Shown in pieces: positions 1 to 6,687 of a DNA stretch of 10,695 nucleotides. This DNA comes from Candidatus Nomurabacteria bacterium. GTDB taxonomy: Bacteria > Patescibacteriota > Minisyncoccia > Phycocordibacterales > UBA9973. The notes beneath the pieces are model-generated. The model was not told where the DNA came from. It saw only the letters and a program-made list of their open reading frames with translations, and did not search any database. Numbering within the stretch: position 1 is the stretch's first letter; every line of letters begins with the position of its first letter. The stretch spans positions 1-10,695 of the forward strand of contig JAQBRC010000023.1 of NCBI GenBank assembly GCA_028286705.1, in the 5' to 3' direction. The translations under genes were made by a program, and so were the position numbers.

Positions 1-67
1 TCCATAATATTTATCTACTACCTTGTAATAGAAAGGTACCAAATTATGAAAAGTCTGTCAACTAGAT

Positions 68-96
68 AAGACACAGAAACGGATAAGGTGTATAAT
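68..96 (+). promoter_or_regulatory. Probable promoter of the DoxX-EVE operon
   Basis: A perfect TATAAT lies at 91-96, with AAGACA (4 of 6 matches to the -35 consensus) at 68-73 and a 17-bp spacer. Transcription should begin near 103, leaving about 25 nt before the ATG at 128. It is the only promoter in the window with a recognisable -35 box at standard spacing. A short in-frame ORF (98-118) begins 2 nt after the -10 and so probably lies upstream of the transcript start. Confidence 0.55.
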
Positions 97-127
97 AATG
101 GCATTACTTACTAAATAAAACGTATAC

Positions 128-502
128 ATGATTGCACTATTTATTATCGGACACGTCGTACTTGGATTGTACTTTCTACAGAGTGGTCTCAATCACTTTT
201 TCAAAGCAAGTTATCTAGCAGGATATGCATCTTCAAAGGGTGTACCATTTGCTAAGGCTTCAGTTATCGCTTCGGGAATTTTGTTTACTATTGGCGGTAT
301 CTCATTGATTGGATGGATCACTCCTGAAATCGGTCTTGGATTGCTTATCCTTGCATTGCTTCCGATTACTACAATGGTTCACAATTTCTGGACTATTAAG
401 GATCCAATGCACCGTGCAAGTGAATACATTATGTTTACCAAGAATGTAGCTTTGATCTCATCATTGGTATTGGCGCTTGCATACGTACTTGCTGTTGGCT
501 AG
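128..502 (+). CDS. DoxX-like small integral membrane protein
   Basis: This 124-residue protein is almost entirely hydrophobic. Four membrane segments are visible at about residues 2-22, 42-62, 66-85 and 102-122. Family-like features are QSGLNHF after the first helix and the HNFW/KDPMHRASEY loop before the last. DoxX-family proteins are four-helix membrane proteins of about 120-150 residues. Characterised members are linked to thiosulfate:quinone oxidoreduction or to oxidative-stress complexes, but most have no known reaction, and none can be assigned here. The ATG at 128 is the first possible start, because TAA at 116-118 closes the frame just upstream. No Shine-Dalgarno is visible. The stop is 1 nt before the EVE gene, so the two are almost certainly cotranscribed from the promoter at 68-96. 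Confidence 0.8.
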   Translation: MIALFIIGHVVLGLYFLQSGLNHFFKASYLAGYASSKGVPFAKASVIASGILFTIGGISLIGWITPEIGLGLLILALLPITTMVHNFWTIKDPMHRASEYIMFTKNVALISSLVLALAYVLAVG

Positions 503-503
503 C

Positions 504-959
504 ATGCGCTACTGGTTACTAAAAAGTGAAGGTGATTGTTACTCGATTGACGATTTGAAGCAGGACAAAACAACTGCATGGACCGGCATTCGCAATTACC
601 AAGCGCGTAATTTTATGCGCGACGATATGAAAAAGGGCGATATGGCCCTTTTTTATCATTCCAGCTCAACACCTACTGGTATATATGGAATTGCCAAGAT
701 AACGGGCGACGCGCGTGCTGACGAGACGCAGTTTGATACAAAGGATGATCATTACGATCCCTCTAGCAAGAAAACTGACCCTCGCTGGGTATGCGTTGAT
801 GTCAGTTTTGTTAAGAAATTCAAGGAACCAGTTTCATTGGAGGAAATAAAGCATGACCCTAGCCTTGAAGGTATGATGGTACGTCAGCAAGGCAGTCGCT
901 TATCAATTCAGCCTGTTGAGGAAAAGCATTTCAAGTATATTACTGAAGCAATGGAATAG
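504..959 (+). CDS. EVE-domain protein (PUA-like modified-base binder)
   Basis: The 151-residue product is a single EVE domain over its whole length. It opens with the characteristic MRYWLLKSEG (Trp4, Lys7, Glu9), followed by WTGIRNYQARNFMRD at 26-40, the KKGDMALFYHSS strand region at 43-54, and the closing MVRQQGSRLSIQPV at about 125-138. EVE domains have a PUA-like fold with an aromatic pocket and bind modified nucleobases in DNA or RNA; a relative is human THYN1. The exact ligand cannot be read from sequence. I chose ATG 504, not an in-frame ATG at 477, because MRYWLLKSEG is the family's N terminus and 477 would overlap the DoxX gene by 26 nt. There is no ribosome site, so translation probably relies on coupling across the 1-nt gap. 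The stop is TAG. Confidence 0.9.
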   Translation: MRYWLLKSEGDCYSIDDLKQDKTTAWTGIRNYQARNFMRDDMKKGDMALFYHSSSTPTGIYGIAKITGDARADETQFDTKDDHYDPSSKKTDPRWVCVDVSFVKKFKEPVSLEEIKHDPSLEGMMVRQQGSRLSIQPVEEKHFKYITEAME

Positions 960-969
960 ACTTTTCTTA

Positions 970-1003
970 TTTTTATGGTACTGTAATAAAAAGTACATAA
1001 AAA
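970..1003 (+). promoter_or_regulatory. AT-rich hairpin directly before a Shine-Dalgarno
   Basis: TTTTTATGGTAC (970-981) can pair with GTACATAAAAA (993-1003) as 11 base pairs with one bulged G and an 11-nt loop. The loop contains TGTAAT (982-987), a possible weak -10 box. The hairpin ends just before the GGAGGA at 1005-1010, so it could be an operator or influence translation. It lacks a U-tract and is not a terminator. AT-rich sequence makes chance pairing quite possible. Confidence 0.25.
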
Positions 1004-1004
1004 A

Positions 1005-1010
1005 GGAGGA
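1005..1010 (+). promoter_or_regulatory. Strong Shine-Dalgarno for the zinc-ribbon gene
   Basis: GGAGGA ends 3 nt before the GTG at 1014. It is the only strong ribosome binding site in the window and decides the non-ATG start. All other genes here lack one. Confidence 0.75.
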
Positions 1011-1013
1011 ATA

Positions 1014-1856
1014 GTGAGTGCATCAGTAAATCAAAGACTAGAAGTGTTGAATGGTACAGTTGAGGCAATATTGAATGAAGGATTTTCAAACATATCCTTT
1101 CATCTAAAGCCCTTATCACAAGTTATCCAACGTCTTGAAGCGTTGAAGTCAGCTGGCTTATCGTATTTTCGCAAGGTGAGTAAAGGAATCGAGGCCTGTT
1201 ATGAGGCAGAAATCGAAGGGTATATCATTGTGGTCTGGACTTCCTATCTTGCATCAAAAAAGATATTCAGAGAGGATGACCAAATTTGGATACTGATTAT
1301 CGATCATCGAAACAAAGATCCATTCTTTTCGTTTCCGATTAATCGGTATGGCGACTTTTACACTCGGATGTTCAATACTGGTAGAGTATATAAAGTGGTA
1401 GCTAAGAACATGGTGCAATGCAAGCATTGTGATCACAAATTATCATGGACGCCTATTCGTTCTGATGACTTTGAGGAAATCGATGAGCATTTTCATGATC
1501 GGACGCTAATTTGTATTAACAAGAATTGTGAAGAATACAGGGTTGATACAAAAATGCTGATTACCGACATGCCATTACCGAGCGAAAAAGATCGAAAATT
1601 TTTTGCAGCCCCGTTTGTACGATCTCGCTTATTGAGAAAGAAGAATCAAATCGAAGGAAAGCAAACGATTCCGCGGAGATTGATTCGTTACTTTAGCAAC
1701 CTCGGTATTAAATTACCTCGTAAGACAGATGCGTATACTGACCTAGAACATGAGAAACAACAAAAAGGTAAAGTGCATCTTTACAACGAAGAGGCGATTG
1801 AAAGCCTGCTCTATCATGATGAGCGACAAAATGAAAACCATACCCATGAAGACTAG
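1014..1856 (+). CDS. Unrecognised protein with a central zinc ribbon
   Basis: I do not recognise this 280-residue protein. What can be seen: an N-terminal helical stretch (about 5-50); a mixed alpha/beta region with buried strands such as GYIIVVWTSYL (69-79) and IWILIIDH (91-98); then a likely zinc ribbon with Cys136-x2-Cys139 and Cys167-x4-Cys172, the second half rich in His and Asp. The C-terminal 100 residues are basic (RSRLLRKKNQ, RRLIRYFSNLG) and end in a charged, histidine-containing tail. There is no signal peptide or membrane segment, so it is probably cytosolic. A zinc ribbon plus a basic tail suggests nucleic-acid binding, which is inference. It is the odd gene of the window: GTG start, strong Shine-Dalgarno, and GC of 35-40% in three hand-counted lines against 45-47% in two lines from neighbours. 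Recent acquisition is possible. Its TAG stop lies in a terminator loop. Confidence 0.8.
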   Translation: MSASVNQRLEVLNGTVEAILNEGFSNISFHLKPLSQVIQRLEALKSAGLSYFRKVSKGIEACYEAEIEGYIIVVWTSYLASKKIFREDDQIWILIIDHRNKDPFFSFPINRYGDFYTRMFNTGRVYKVVAKNMVQCKHCDHKLSWTPIRSDDFEEIDEHFHDRTLICINKNCEEYRVDTKMLITDMPLPSEKDRKFFAAPFVRSRLLRKKNQIEGKQTIPRRLIRYFSNLGIKLPRKTDAYTDLEHEKQQKGKVHLYNEEAIESLLYHDERQNENHTHED

Positions 1857-1874
1857 CGTCTCATGGGTATTTTT
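1840..1874 (+). terminator. Intrinsic terminator overlapping the end of the zinc-ribbon gene
   Basis: ATACCCATG (1840-1848) pairs perfectly with CATGGGTAT (1862-1870). After one bulged A, AGAC/GTCT extends the stem, leaving the loop TAGC at 1854-1857. TTTTT follows at 1870-1874. The TAG of the loop is the stop codon of the upstream gene, so the left arm is coding sequence. It separates that gene from the MsrA-like gene. Confidence 0.88.
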
Positions 1875-1876
1875 AA

Positions 1877-1885
1877 TGCTACAAT
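1877..1885 (+). promoter_or_regulatory. Extended -10 promoter of the MsrA-like gene
   Basis: TGC followed by TACAAT (5 of 6 consensus matches) forms an extended -10 element with no -35 box. The box ends 7 nt before the ATG at 1893, so the transcript should start at or beside the start codon. It begins 3 nt after the T-tract of the preceding terminator. Confidence 0.65.
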
Positions 1886-1892
1886 CCCTTAT

Positions 1893-2456
1893 ATGAAGAC
1901 TATATACCTAGGTACTGGAGGATTCTGGACACCAGAGGCTGTATACAAGCAGGTTAAAGGCGTTCACGAAGTTGTTCCAGGATATATGGGCGGTACCGTT
2001 GCTAATCCTAGTCATGAAGTTGTATCAACGGGTACAACAGGGCATATTGAGGTTGTAATGATTATGCATGATGAAGCTGTTGTAGATACAGAACAGTTGC
2101 TTAAGATTTTTTATGCCATGCACGATGAATCGGGACAGCAGTATCCTAGTATTGGTATAGGATCGCAGTATCGTTCAGTTATTTTTTATACAGATGATGT
2201 ACAGGCTGAAGCCTCTGATCCGGATAATGGCGGTGATGTAGGGCTTATTACAAAAGTAATGGAAAAGGTACAGTCAACCTTGCCAGAAGGTGCTTCTATT
2301 TCTACTCAAATTATGTCTGCGAAGGAGTTTTATCCTGCGGAAGAACATCATTATGACTTCTATGGAAAGAATCCAGATAGTGTCTATTCAACAGAAGTCA
2401 TCAACCCAATGCTGCAAAAAATAAAGAATCAGTACCCTGATTTATTTATTAATTAG
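1893..2456 (+). CDS. msrA: MsrA-family protein lacking the catalytic cysteine
   Basis: The 187-residue product matches peptide-methionine (S)-S-oxide reductase over its full length. MsrA reduces methionine sulfoxide through a cysteine in a GCFW motif. Here that motif reads TGGFWTPEA, with Gly10 (codon GGA, 1920-1922) in place of the nucleophile. The rest is well kept: PGYMGG (about 31-36), GHIEVV with the acid-base Glu, GSQYRSVIFY, and FYPAEEHHYDFYGKNP near the C terminus. The protein has no cysteine anywhere, so neither the normal reaction nor a resolving disulfide is possible. The even conservation elsewhere argues against a decaying gene and suggests a non-catalytic role such as binding oxidised methionine, which is inference. 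I chose ATG 1893 over the in-frame ATG at 1863, because 1863 lies inside the terminator stem and the -10 box at 1880-1885 sits between them. The stop is TAG. Confidence 0.88.
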   Translation: MKTIYLGTGGFWTPEAVYKQVKGVHEVVPGYMGGTVANPSHEVVSTGTTGHIEVVMIMHDEAVVDTEQLLKIFYAMHDESGQQYPSIGIGSQYRSVIFYTDDVQAEASDPDNGGDVGLITKVMEKVQSTLPEGASISTQIMSAKEFYPAEEHHYDFYGKNPDSVYSTEVINPMLQKIKNQYPDLFIN

Positions 2457-2513
2457 TTTTCCCTCAGATTGTATTGATACCCATTATTTTAGTATGGTAG
2501 AGGGTCAGCTATC

Positions 2514-2522
2514 TGTTATACT
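2514..2522 (+). promoter_or_regulatory. Extended -10 promoter of the ATPase-LTD operon
   Basis: TGT followed by TATACT (5 of 6) ends 6 nt before the ATG at 2529, predicting a leaderless transcript. No -35 box is visible around 2494-2499. Nothing else of note is seen in the 72-nt gap 2457-2528. Confidence 0.7.
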
Positions 2523-2528
2523 TATGGC

Positions 2529-4667
2529 ATGACCGTTCCGTATGACCCCGAACATATCACGTATATTGCAGAAACCGACTATCGTAATCAGCGCACTCGC
2601 TTTGGTATAAAGAGTCGCGACCGTACTCGTCACATGTATGTGATCGGAAAATCTGGTGTGGGTAAATCTACCCTATTGGAAAATATGGCAATTCAGGACA
2701 TTGCCCGAGGCGAAGGGCTGGCAGTGCTGGATCCGCACGGCAGCTTTGCTGAAAAGATGCTCGACTACATTCCTGAGCATCGTATCAAGGATGTGATTTA
2801 CTTCGCACCGTTTGATACCGATCATCCTATTTCCTTTAACGTGCTTGAAGATGTTGGTGCAGACAAGCGACACTTCGTTGCATCTGGACTGATGAGTACG
2901 TTCAAGAAGATTTGGGTTGATGCCTGGAGTGCTCGTATGGAGTACATCCTTAACAACATCCTGCTGGCATTGCTTGAATATCCAGATGCTACGCTGCTTG
3001 GTGTTAACCGCATGCTTTCTGATAAGGCATTTCGTGACAAGGTAGTTGCTCAGGTTAGTGATCCTGGTGTGAAGGCATTTTGGAGCGAAGAGTTTGCGAA
3101 GTATGGTGACCGATACATGCAGGAAGCCGGTGCCGCAATTCAAAACAAGATTGGTCAGTTTACTGCTAATCCGCTTATTCGAAATATCATAGGTCAGCCA
3201 AAATCGAGCTTTGATATTCGTGAGGCGATGGACAATCAGAAGATTCTGATTGTGAACCTTTCAAAGGGGCGTATCGGAGAGCAGAACACAAGCTTGCTTG
3301 GAAGTATGATCATTACCAAGATCTATCTTTCAGCCATGAGTCGTGCTGACGCCAGTCCGCAGCGTTTGGCAGAATTGCCTAACTTCTACTTCTACGTCGA
3401 TGAATTCCAATCGTTTGCAAACGAATCATTTGCAAATATTCTTTCTGAAGCACGTAAGTACAAACTTGCTTTAGTTATTGCTCACCAGTATGTTGCTCAG
3501 ATGGAGGAGTCGGTACGTGATGCGGTATTTGGAAACGTCGGTACTAGTATTAGTTTTCGCGTAGGACCATTGGATGGCGAGTTATTGGAAAAAGTATTCT
3601 CACCACAATTTACCGCTAACGATTTGGTGAACTTGGGAATGGCACAGATTTACTTGTCGTTGCTTATTAACGACATGGGTTCGTCTCCTTTCTCAGCTCG
3701 CACGTTGCCTCCAACCCCTCGTCCGACTATTACATACCGCAATGATGTAATCGAACTTTCTCGTTCTAACTTCGCAGAAGATAGAGAGAAGGTGGTAAAG
3801 AATATTATGGATTGGTTTGGCGAAGGTGCAGCTCCTGCTGTAGCAGACAAGCCGAAGAAACAATTCGTTGATCCTGGTGCGCAATATGCACAGCCGCAGC
3901 GATTTCCGCAGTCTCGTCAGGAAGAAGGAACTATCGATGATGAAGAGCCTGTTGCTGTGGCATCACAGCAGCAGCCTCGTCCCGCTGAAAAGCAATGGGC
4001 TCCAAGGCCACGCCCCAATACTCCATCAGTACCTCAAGACCATACGCCTTTCAAGAAAGCCTTTACTGCTACGCCCCCTGCTGTATACCCTCAAGAATTA
4101 GGGACAAATACTCCCGCACCAGTAAGAATCTTTAAGCCAATTTCTCGAGATACTGTGCAGGTTAAGAAACCAATGCCCGCTATTGTTATAAATACGCCTA
4201 AGTCTGAACCTCAGCCTGTTGCAGTTAGTCCCGCACTGACTGAGCTGTTGGCGTCTTTAGATGGATCATCGCCAAAGACTCCATCACCAGTTGTTGAAAA
4301 GCCAACTCCTGCTCCGAGCACTCCGTTTTCTGGAGAAAAGACACTTCGTGACAGCATTCCGCCCGTAAAGTTAACTGAACGTGGACCGACAGAGAAGAAC
4401 AGAGATCTGCTTAAGGCAGCATTGATGAACGCAGTTGCTGATTCACAGAAAAAGGAAACACCTATAGCGGCACCGGTTCAGCCCGTAGTGGTTGTTGAAA
4501 ACATAATTTCTGTACCTCAACCTGCTGCAGTTGCTCCTGAACCTGTAGTTCCAGTTTCTCAATCTGCTCCTGCGGCACCAGTACCGACTACAGCTCCTGC
4601 ACCTACAACGGTTGCAATACAACCTGAAGAAATCCCTTATCAAGAACTTCGTAAAATATTAGAGTAA
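2529..4667 (+). CDS. TraG/VirD4-like (HerA superfamily) DNA-translocase ATPase with long disordered tail
   Basis: This 712-residue protein has an ATPase core (about 1-430) and a Pro/Ala/Val/Gln-rich tail (about 435-712). The core shows Walker A GKSGVGKST at 40-48, the LDPHG motif typical of TraG/VirD4-like and HerA-like ATPases at 66-70, Walker B FYFYVDEFQSF with Asp290-Glu291, and the sensor region EARKYKLALVIAHQY at 306-320. Such ATPases pump DNA or present substrates in conjugation and type IV secretion. No membrane segment is present, unlike classical VirD4 coupling proteins, so it is probably cytosolic or recruited to a membrane partner. The tail contains two possible short helices (SPALTELLASLD; EKNRDLLKAALMNAVADSQ) and ends in PYQELRKILE, candidates for docking motifs. 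No relaxase or other conjugation gene is nearby. Related stand-alone ATPases are common in Patescibacteria. The next gene follows after 4 nt. Confidence 0.88.
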   Translation: MTVPYDPEHITYIAETDYRNQRTRFGIKSRDRTRHMYVIGKSGVGKSTLLENMAIQDIARGEGLAVLDPHGSFAEKMLDYIPEHRIKDVIYFAPFDTDHPISFNVLEDVGADKRHFVASGLMSTFKKIWVDAWSARMEYILNNILLALLEYPDATLLGVNRMLSDKAFRDKVVAQVSDPGVKAFWSEEFAKYGDRYMQEAGAAIQNKIGQFTANPLIRNIIGQPKSSFDIREAMDNQKILIVNLSKGRIGEQNTSLLGSMIITKIYLSAMSRADASPQRLAELPNFYFYVDEFQSFANESFANILSEARKYKLALVIAHQYVAQMEESVRDAVFGNVGTSISFRVGPLDGELLEKVFSPQFTANDLVNLGMAQIYLSLLINDMGSSPFSARTLPPTPRPTITYRNDVIELSRSNFAEDREKVVKNIMDWFGEGAAPAVADKPKKQFVDPGAQYAQPQRFPQSRQEEGTIDDEEPVAVASQQQPRPAEKQWAPRPRPNTPSVPQDHTPFKKAFTATPPAVYPQELGTNTPAPVRIFKPISRDTVQVKKPMPAIVINTPKSEPQPVAVSPALTELLASLDGSSPKTPSPVVEKPTPAPSTPFSGEKTLRDSIPPVKLTERGPTEKNRDLLKAALMNAVADSQKKETPIAAPVQPVVVVENIISVPQPAAVAPEPVVPVSQSAPAAPVPTTAPAPTTVAIQPEEIPYQELRKILE

Positions 4668-4671
4668 CACT

Positions 4672-5814
4672 ATGAAATACACAGTATGGTTATTTCTTGG
4701 CGCCTTGCTTTTGCCGTGCGTTGCCTTTGGTGACGTTAAGATAAATGAAGTGGCATGGATGGGCACAACCAAGAGTCAATACAGCGAATGGATCGAACTA
4801 TATAACAGCGGTGAGGAAGCAATCTCATTGACTGGATGGAAATTATACAAGGATGGGAATAGTGTCCTATATACACTGAGCAAATCGATTGCTGCTCACG
4901 GATACCTACTCATAGAAAGAACAACTGCCAGTGCACCCGATGCTGTCGAAGGCATCAGTGACGAATCTGGGCCATTTGGTGCCAGTGGATTAAGAAACAC
5001 AGGCGAAAATGTGTCACTGAAAGACAGCAAGGGAAATGTAGTAGATACGTTATCATTTTCATCAGGATGGCCTGCGGGGGAGGCGGCTAGCGGCAAGACT
5101 ATGCAGTGGGATGGTACGGGTTGGATTACAGCAGAGGGAACTCCTGATGCGGCTAATGTCACTGTCACCGATGTTGTTAGCGAAACTACATCTAATCCTG
5201 CACCTTCTGATGATACTGAAAATACAACTGCTGCTAGCGCAGGCAATAAGACGTTGAATAAATCTGTAACAATGAAAGCTCCTCCCGTCCTCAAGAAGCC
5301 CACCTTAGCAGCTACTGTTCCAAAAAATATCTTTCAGGGAGTATCTGATGAATATTCCGCATCGTTTGAAAATGCTGATGCAATAAAAAACCCCCTAGGA
5401 TATTTCTATTGGAACATGGGAGACGGTACAACATACATTCAGCAAACGCTTTCACTTGTGCCGCATGCCTATCATTATGCTGGAACGTATACTGTTAGTC
5501 TTTCGTATTATCTTTCCCCAAGCGCATCGAAACCAATTTTGCAGTCTATTGTCAGTGCAATCGTAACGAAGCCGTTGGCAACAGTTGAAGCAATGGATGA
5601 CGATGCGGCCCTGCGTATCACCAACAATACCAGCAAGACTATGGACATAGGGCAGTGGCCGATAACAATGACCGAGGGTATTCGCTCAATGCCCGGTATG
5701 ACGATGATTGGAGCAAAGGCTTCTATTGTCATCAGCGCTCAGACATTAGGAGTCTCGGCCGTTCGTGATCCTGTGTTGCATACGCCTGACGGAACAAAAG
5801 TACTTCGTCAGTAA
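4672..5814 (+). CDS. Secreted lamin-tail-domain protein with a PKD domain
   Basis: The 380-residue product begins with a signal peptide (1-20: MKY, a hydrophobic stretch to Leu14, then a VAFG cleavage site before Asp21). The residue before Cys16 is Pro, so this is not a lipobox. Residues 21 to about 165 form an LTD (lamin tail) domain: VKINEVAWMGT, SEWIELYNSG, SLTGWKLY and GENVSLKDSKGNVVDTLSF. A Ser/Thr/Asn-rich linker follows. A PKD-type beta-sandwich lies at about 220-295, with YWNMGDGTTY at 244-253 and HAYHYAGTYTV at 265-275. The last 75 residues (ALRITNNTSKTMDIGQWPI) look like a second, partial LTD fold. LTD and PKD domains outside the membrane usually serve adhesion or surface display. 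No C-terminal membrane anchor is present, so it is probably released or held by a partner. It is translated just after the ATPase gene and may be its export-related partner, but that is inference. Confidence 0.85.
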   Translation: MKYTVWLFLGALLLPCVAFGDVKINEVAWMGTTKSQYSEWIELYNSGEEAISLTGWKLYKDGNSVLYTLSKSIAAHGYLLIERTTASAPDAVEGISDESGPFGASGLRNTGENVSLKDSKGNVVDTLSFSSGWPAGEAASGKTMQWDGTGWITAEGTPDAANVTVTDVVSETTSNPAPSDDTENTTAASAGNKTLNKSVTMKAPPVLKKPTLAATVPKNIFQGVSDEYSASFENADAIKNPLGYFYWNMGDGTTYIQQTLSLVPHAYHYAGTYTVSLSYYLSPSASKPILQSIVSAIVTKPLATVEAMDDDAALRITNNTSKTMDIGQWPITMTEGIRSMPGMTMIGAKASIVISAQTLGVSAVRDPVLHTPDGTKVLRQ

Positions 5815-5817
5815 AAT

Positions 5818-5848
5818 CAAAGAAACCGCGTTAAACGCGGTTTCTTTG
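5818..5848. terminator. Bidirectional intrinsic terminator between convergent operons
   Basis: CAAAGAAACCGCG (5818-5830) is a perfect 13-bp inverted repeat with CGCGGTTTCTTTG (5836-5848) around the loop TTAAA. The plus-strand right arm ends TTTCTTTG. On the minus strand the right arm is followed by ATTTTAC. It sits between the plus-strand LTD gene (stop at 5814) and the minus-strand DUF5667 gene (stop at 5882), so it can end both transcripts. Confidence 0.92.
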
Positions 5849-5881
5849 TGTCGATATAAGCCTTGTTTTACTCCTCAACCT

Positions 5882-6679
5882 TTATGGGGTAGAAGGAGTA
5901 ACTGTTTTTGCATTTACGGAAGTAGAAGTGCTGGTACCAGCAGTGTCAGTGGTAGTAGTGGTCTTTAGTGCAGCAGTTGCATCGGTAGGCACCGTAGTTA
6001 CTGCTGTATTAATATTATCAATTTCCTTTGAGAGAATTTGTACCTCTTGGTTTGAAACTTTGAGCAATGTTGCATCAACTGTTTTAATAGCGTCTGCCTT
6101 ACCTGTATCTGTCTTGTCAGCACTATCAGAAGAGTTTTGAATTGATGTCTTGTTTGCCTTAAGAGTCTGTTCAAGAGAAGTCGTAACCGTTAGGGCTGTA
6201 TTAGGGGACTGGTCACTAAGCGTTGTGAGATCAGTTGAAAGAGCCGCAACGTGACTATTGATGGCCTTTTCTGCTGTCTGTTGCTTAGCCTGTGTCAGAC
6301 TGTTTGATTCAGCAAGTATCTGAATTTCACTTACGCGATTTTCAATACGGTTCTTCTGCCAGAGCACCTTTTCTTCAGGAGTCTTAAGGAATAAGCCCTT
6401 AACTTCCTCGTTCACGTTGATCTTAAACGAATACAATGGATCTCCCGGAAGGGCATTGCTTGCAACAGCAGAAACACTACCAGCAATAAAGACAACAAAC
6501 ATCATGCTTGAAAGCGCGATGCGCAAACCGTGCTGTACACCTCGCTTGAAGAATGACTCTGTAACAACAACTGGAGTTGTCATAACAATACGAGCAGCAT
6601 GTGCGCGCATCAAGTCACGCTCTTCAGAGGTAAGAGTGAGAGTTTTGAGGTTTTTTAATGTTGATAATTTGGTTTCCAT
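5882..6679 (-). CDS. DUF5667-type single-pass membrane protein, sigma-factor partner
   Basis: The 265-residue protein has a cytoplasmic N terminus of about 50 residues with LTSEERDLMRAHAARI (16-31), one membrane segment at about 54-76, and directly after it the DUF5667 signature ALPGDPLYSFK (76-86). An extracytoplasmic helical region follows (WQKNRIENRVSEIQ, then Gln/Ala/Lys-rich helices to about 150), and then a low-complexity Thr/Ser/Asp tail ending in TSTSTSVNAKTVTPSTP. It starts 8 nt after the sigma-factor stop, so the two form an operon. A membrane protein encoded just after an ECF sigma factor, with a short cytoplasmic part before the membrane segment, is the layout of an anti-sigma factor. 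No zinc-binding anti-sigma motif (HxxxCxxC) is present, so the role is inference from position. It is read towards the bidirectional terminator at 5818-5848. Confidence 0.85.
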   Translation of the reverse strand: METKLSTLKNLKTLTLTSEERDLMRAHAARIVMTTPVVVTESFFKRGVQHGLRIALSSMMFVVFIAGSVSAVASNALPGDPLYSFKINVNEEVKGLFLKTPEEKVLWQKNRIENRVSEIQILAESNSLTQAKQQTAEKAINSHVAALSTDLTTLSDQSPNTALTVTTSLEQTLKANKTSIQNSSDSADKTDTGKADAIKTVDATLLKVSNQEVQILSKEIDNINTAVTTVPTDATAALKTTTTTDTAGTSTSTSVNAKTVTPSTP

Positions 6680-6687
6680 ATAATTGC

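Noticed and set aside
98..118. Short ORF (MALLTK) in frame with and upstream of the DoxX-like gene
   Set aside because: Its ATG lies 2 nt after the -10 box, so it is probably not transcribed. It is only six codons long and has no ribosome site.
477..503. Longer N terminus for the EVE protein from ATG 477
   Set aside because: It would overlap the DoxX-like gene, and the family's N-terminal motif starts exactly at ATG 504.
1863..1892. Longer N terminus for the MsrA-like protein from ATG 1863
   Set aside because: The ATG is inside the terminator stem and upstream of the -10 box at 1880-1885. ATG 1893 fits the family and the promoter spacing.
2461..2504. CCCTC/GAGGG pairing upstream of the ATPase gene
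   Set aside because: The stem is short with a large irregular interior and no U-tract; chance pairing is likely.
2673..3143. Open minus-strand frame inside the ATPase gene, and similar antisense frames elsewhere
   Set aside because: They show no recognisable motif and lie entirely opposite strongly supported genes.
5884..6000. Thr/Ser-rich repetitive stretch at the end of the DUF5667 gene as a DNA repeat array
   Set aside because: It is irregular low-complexity coding sequence with no fixed repeat unit and no spacer pattern.
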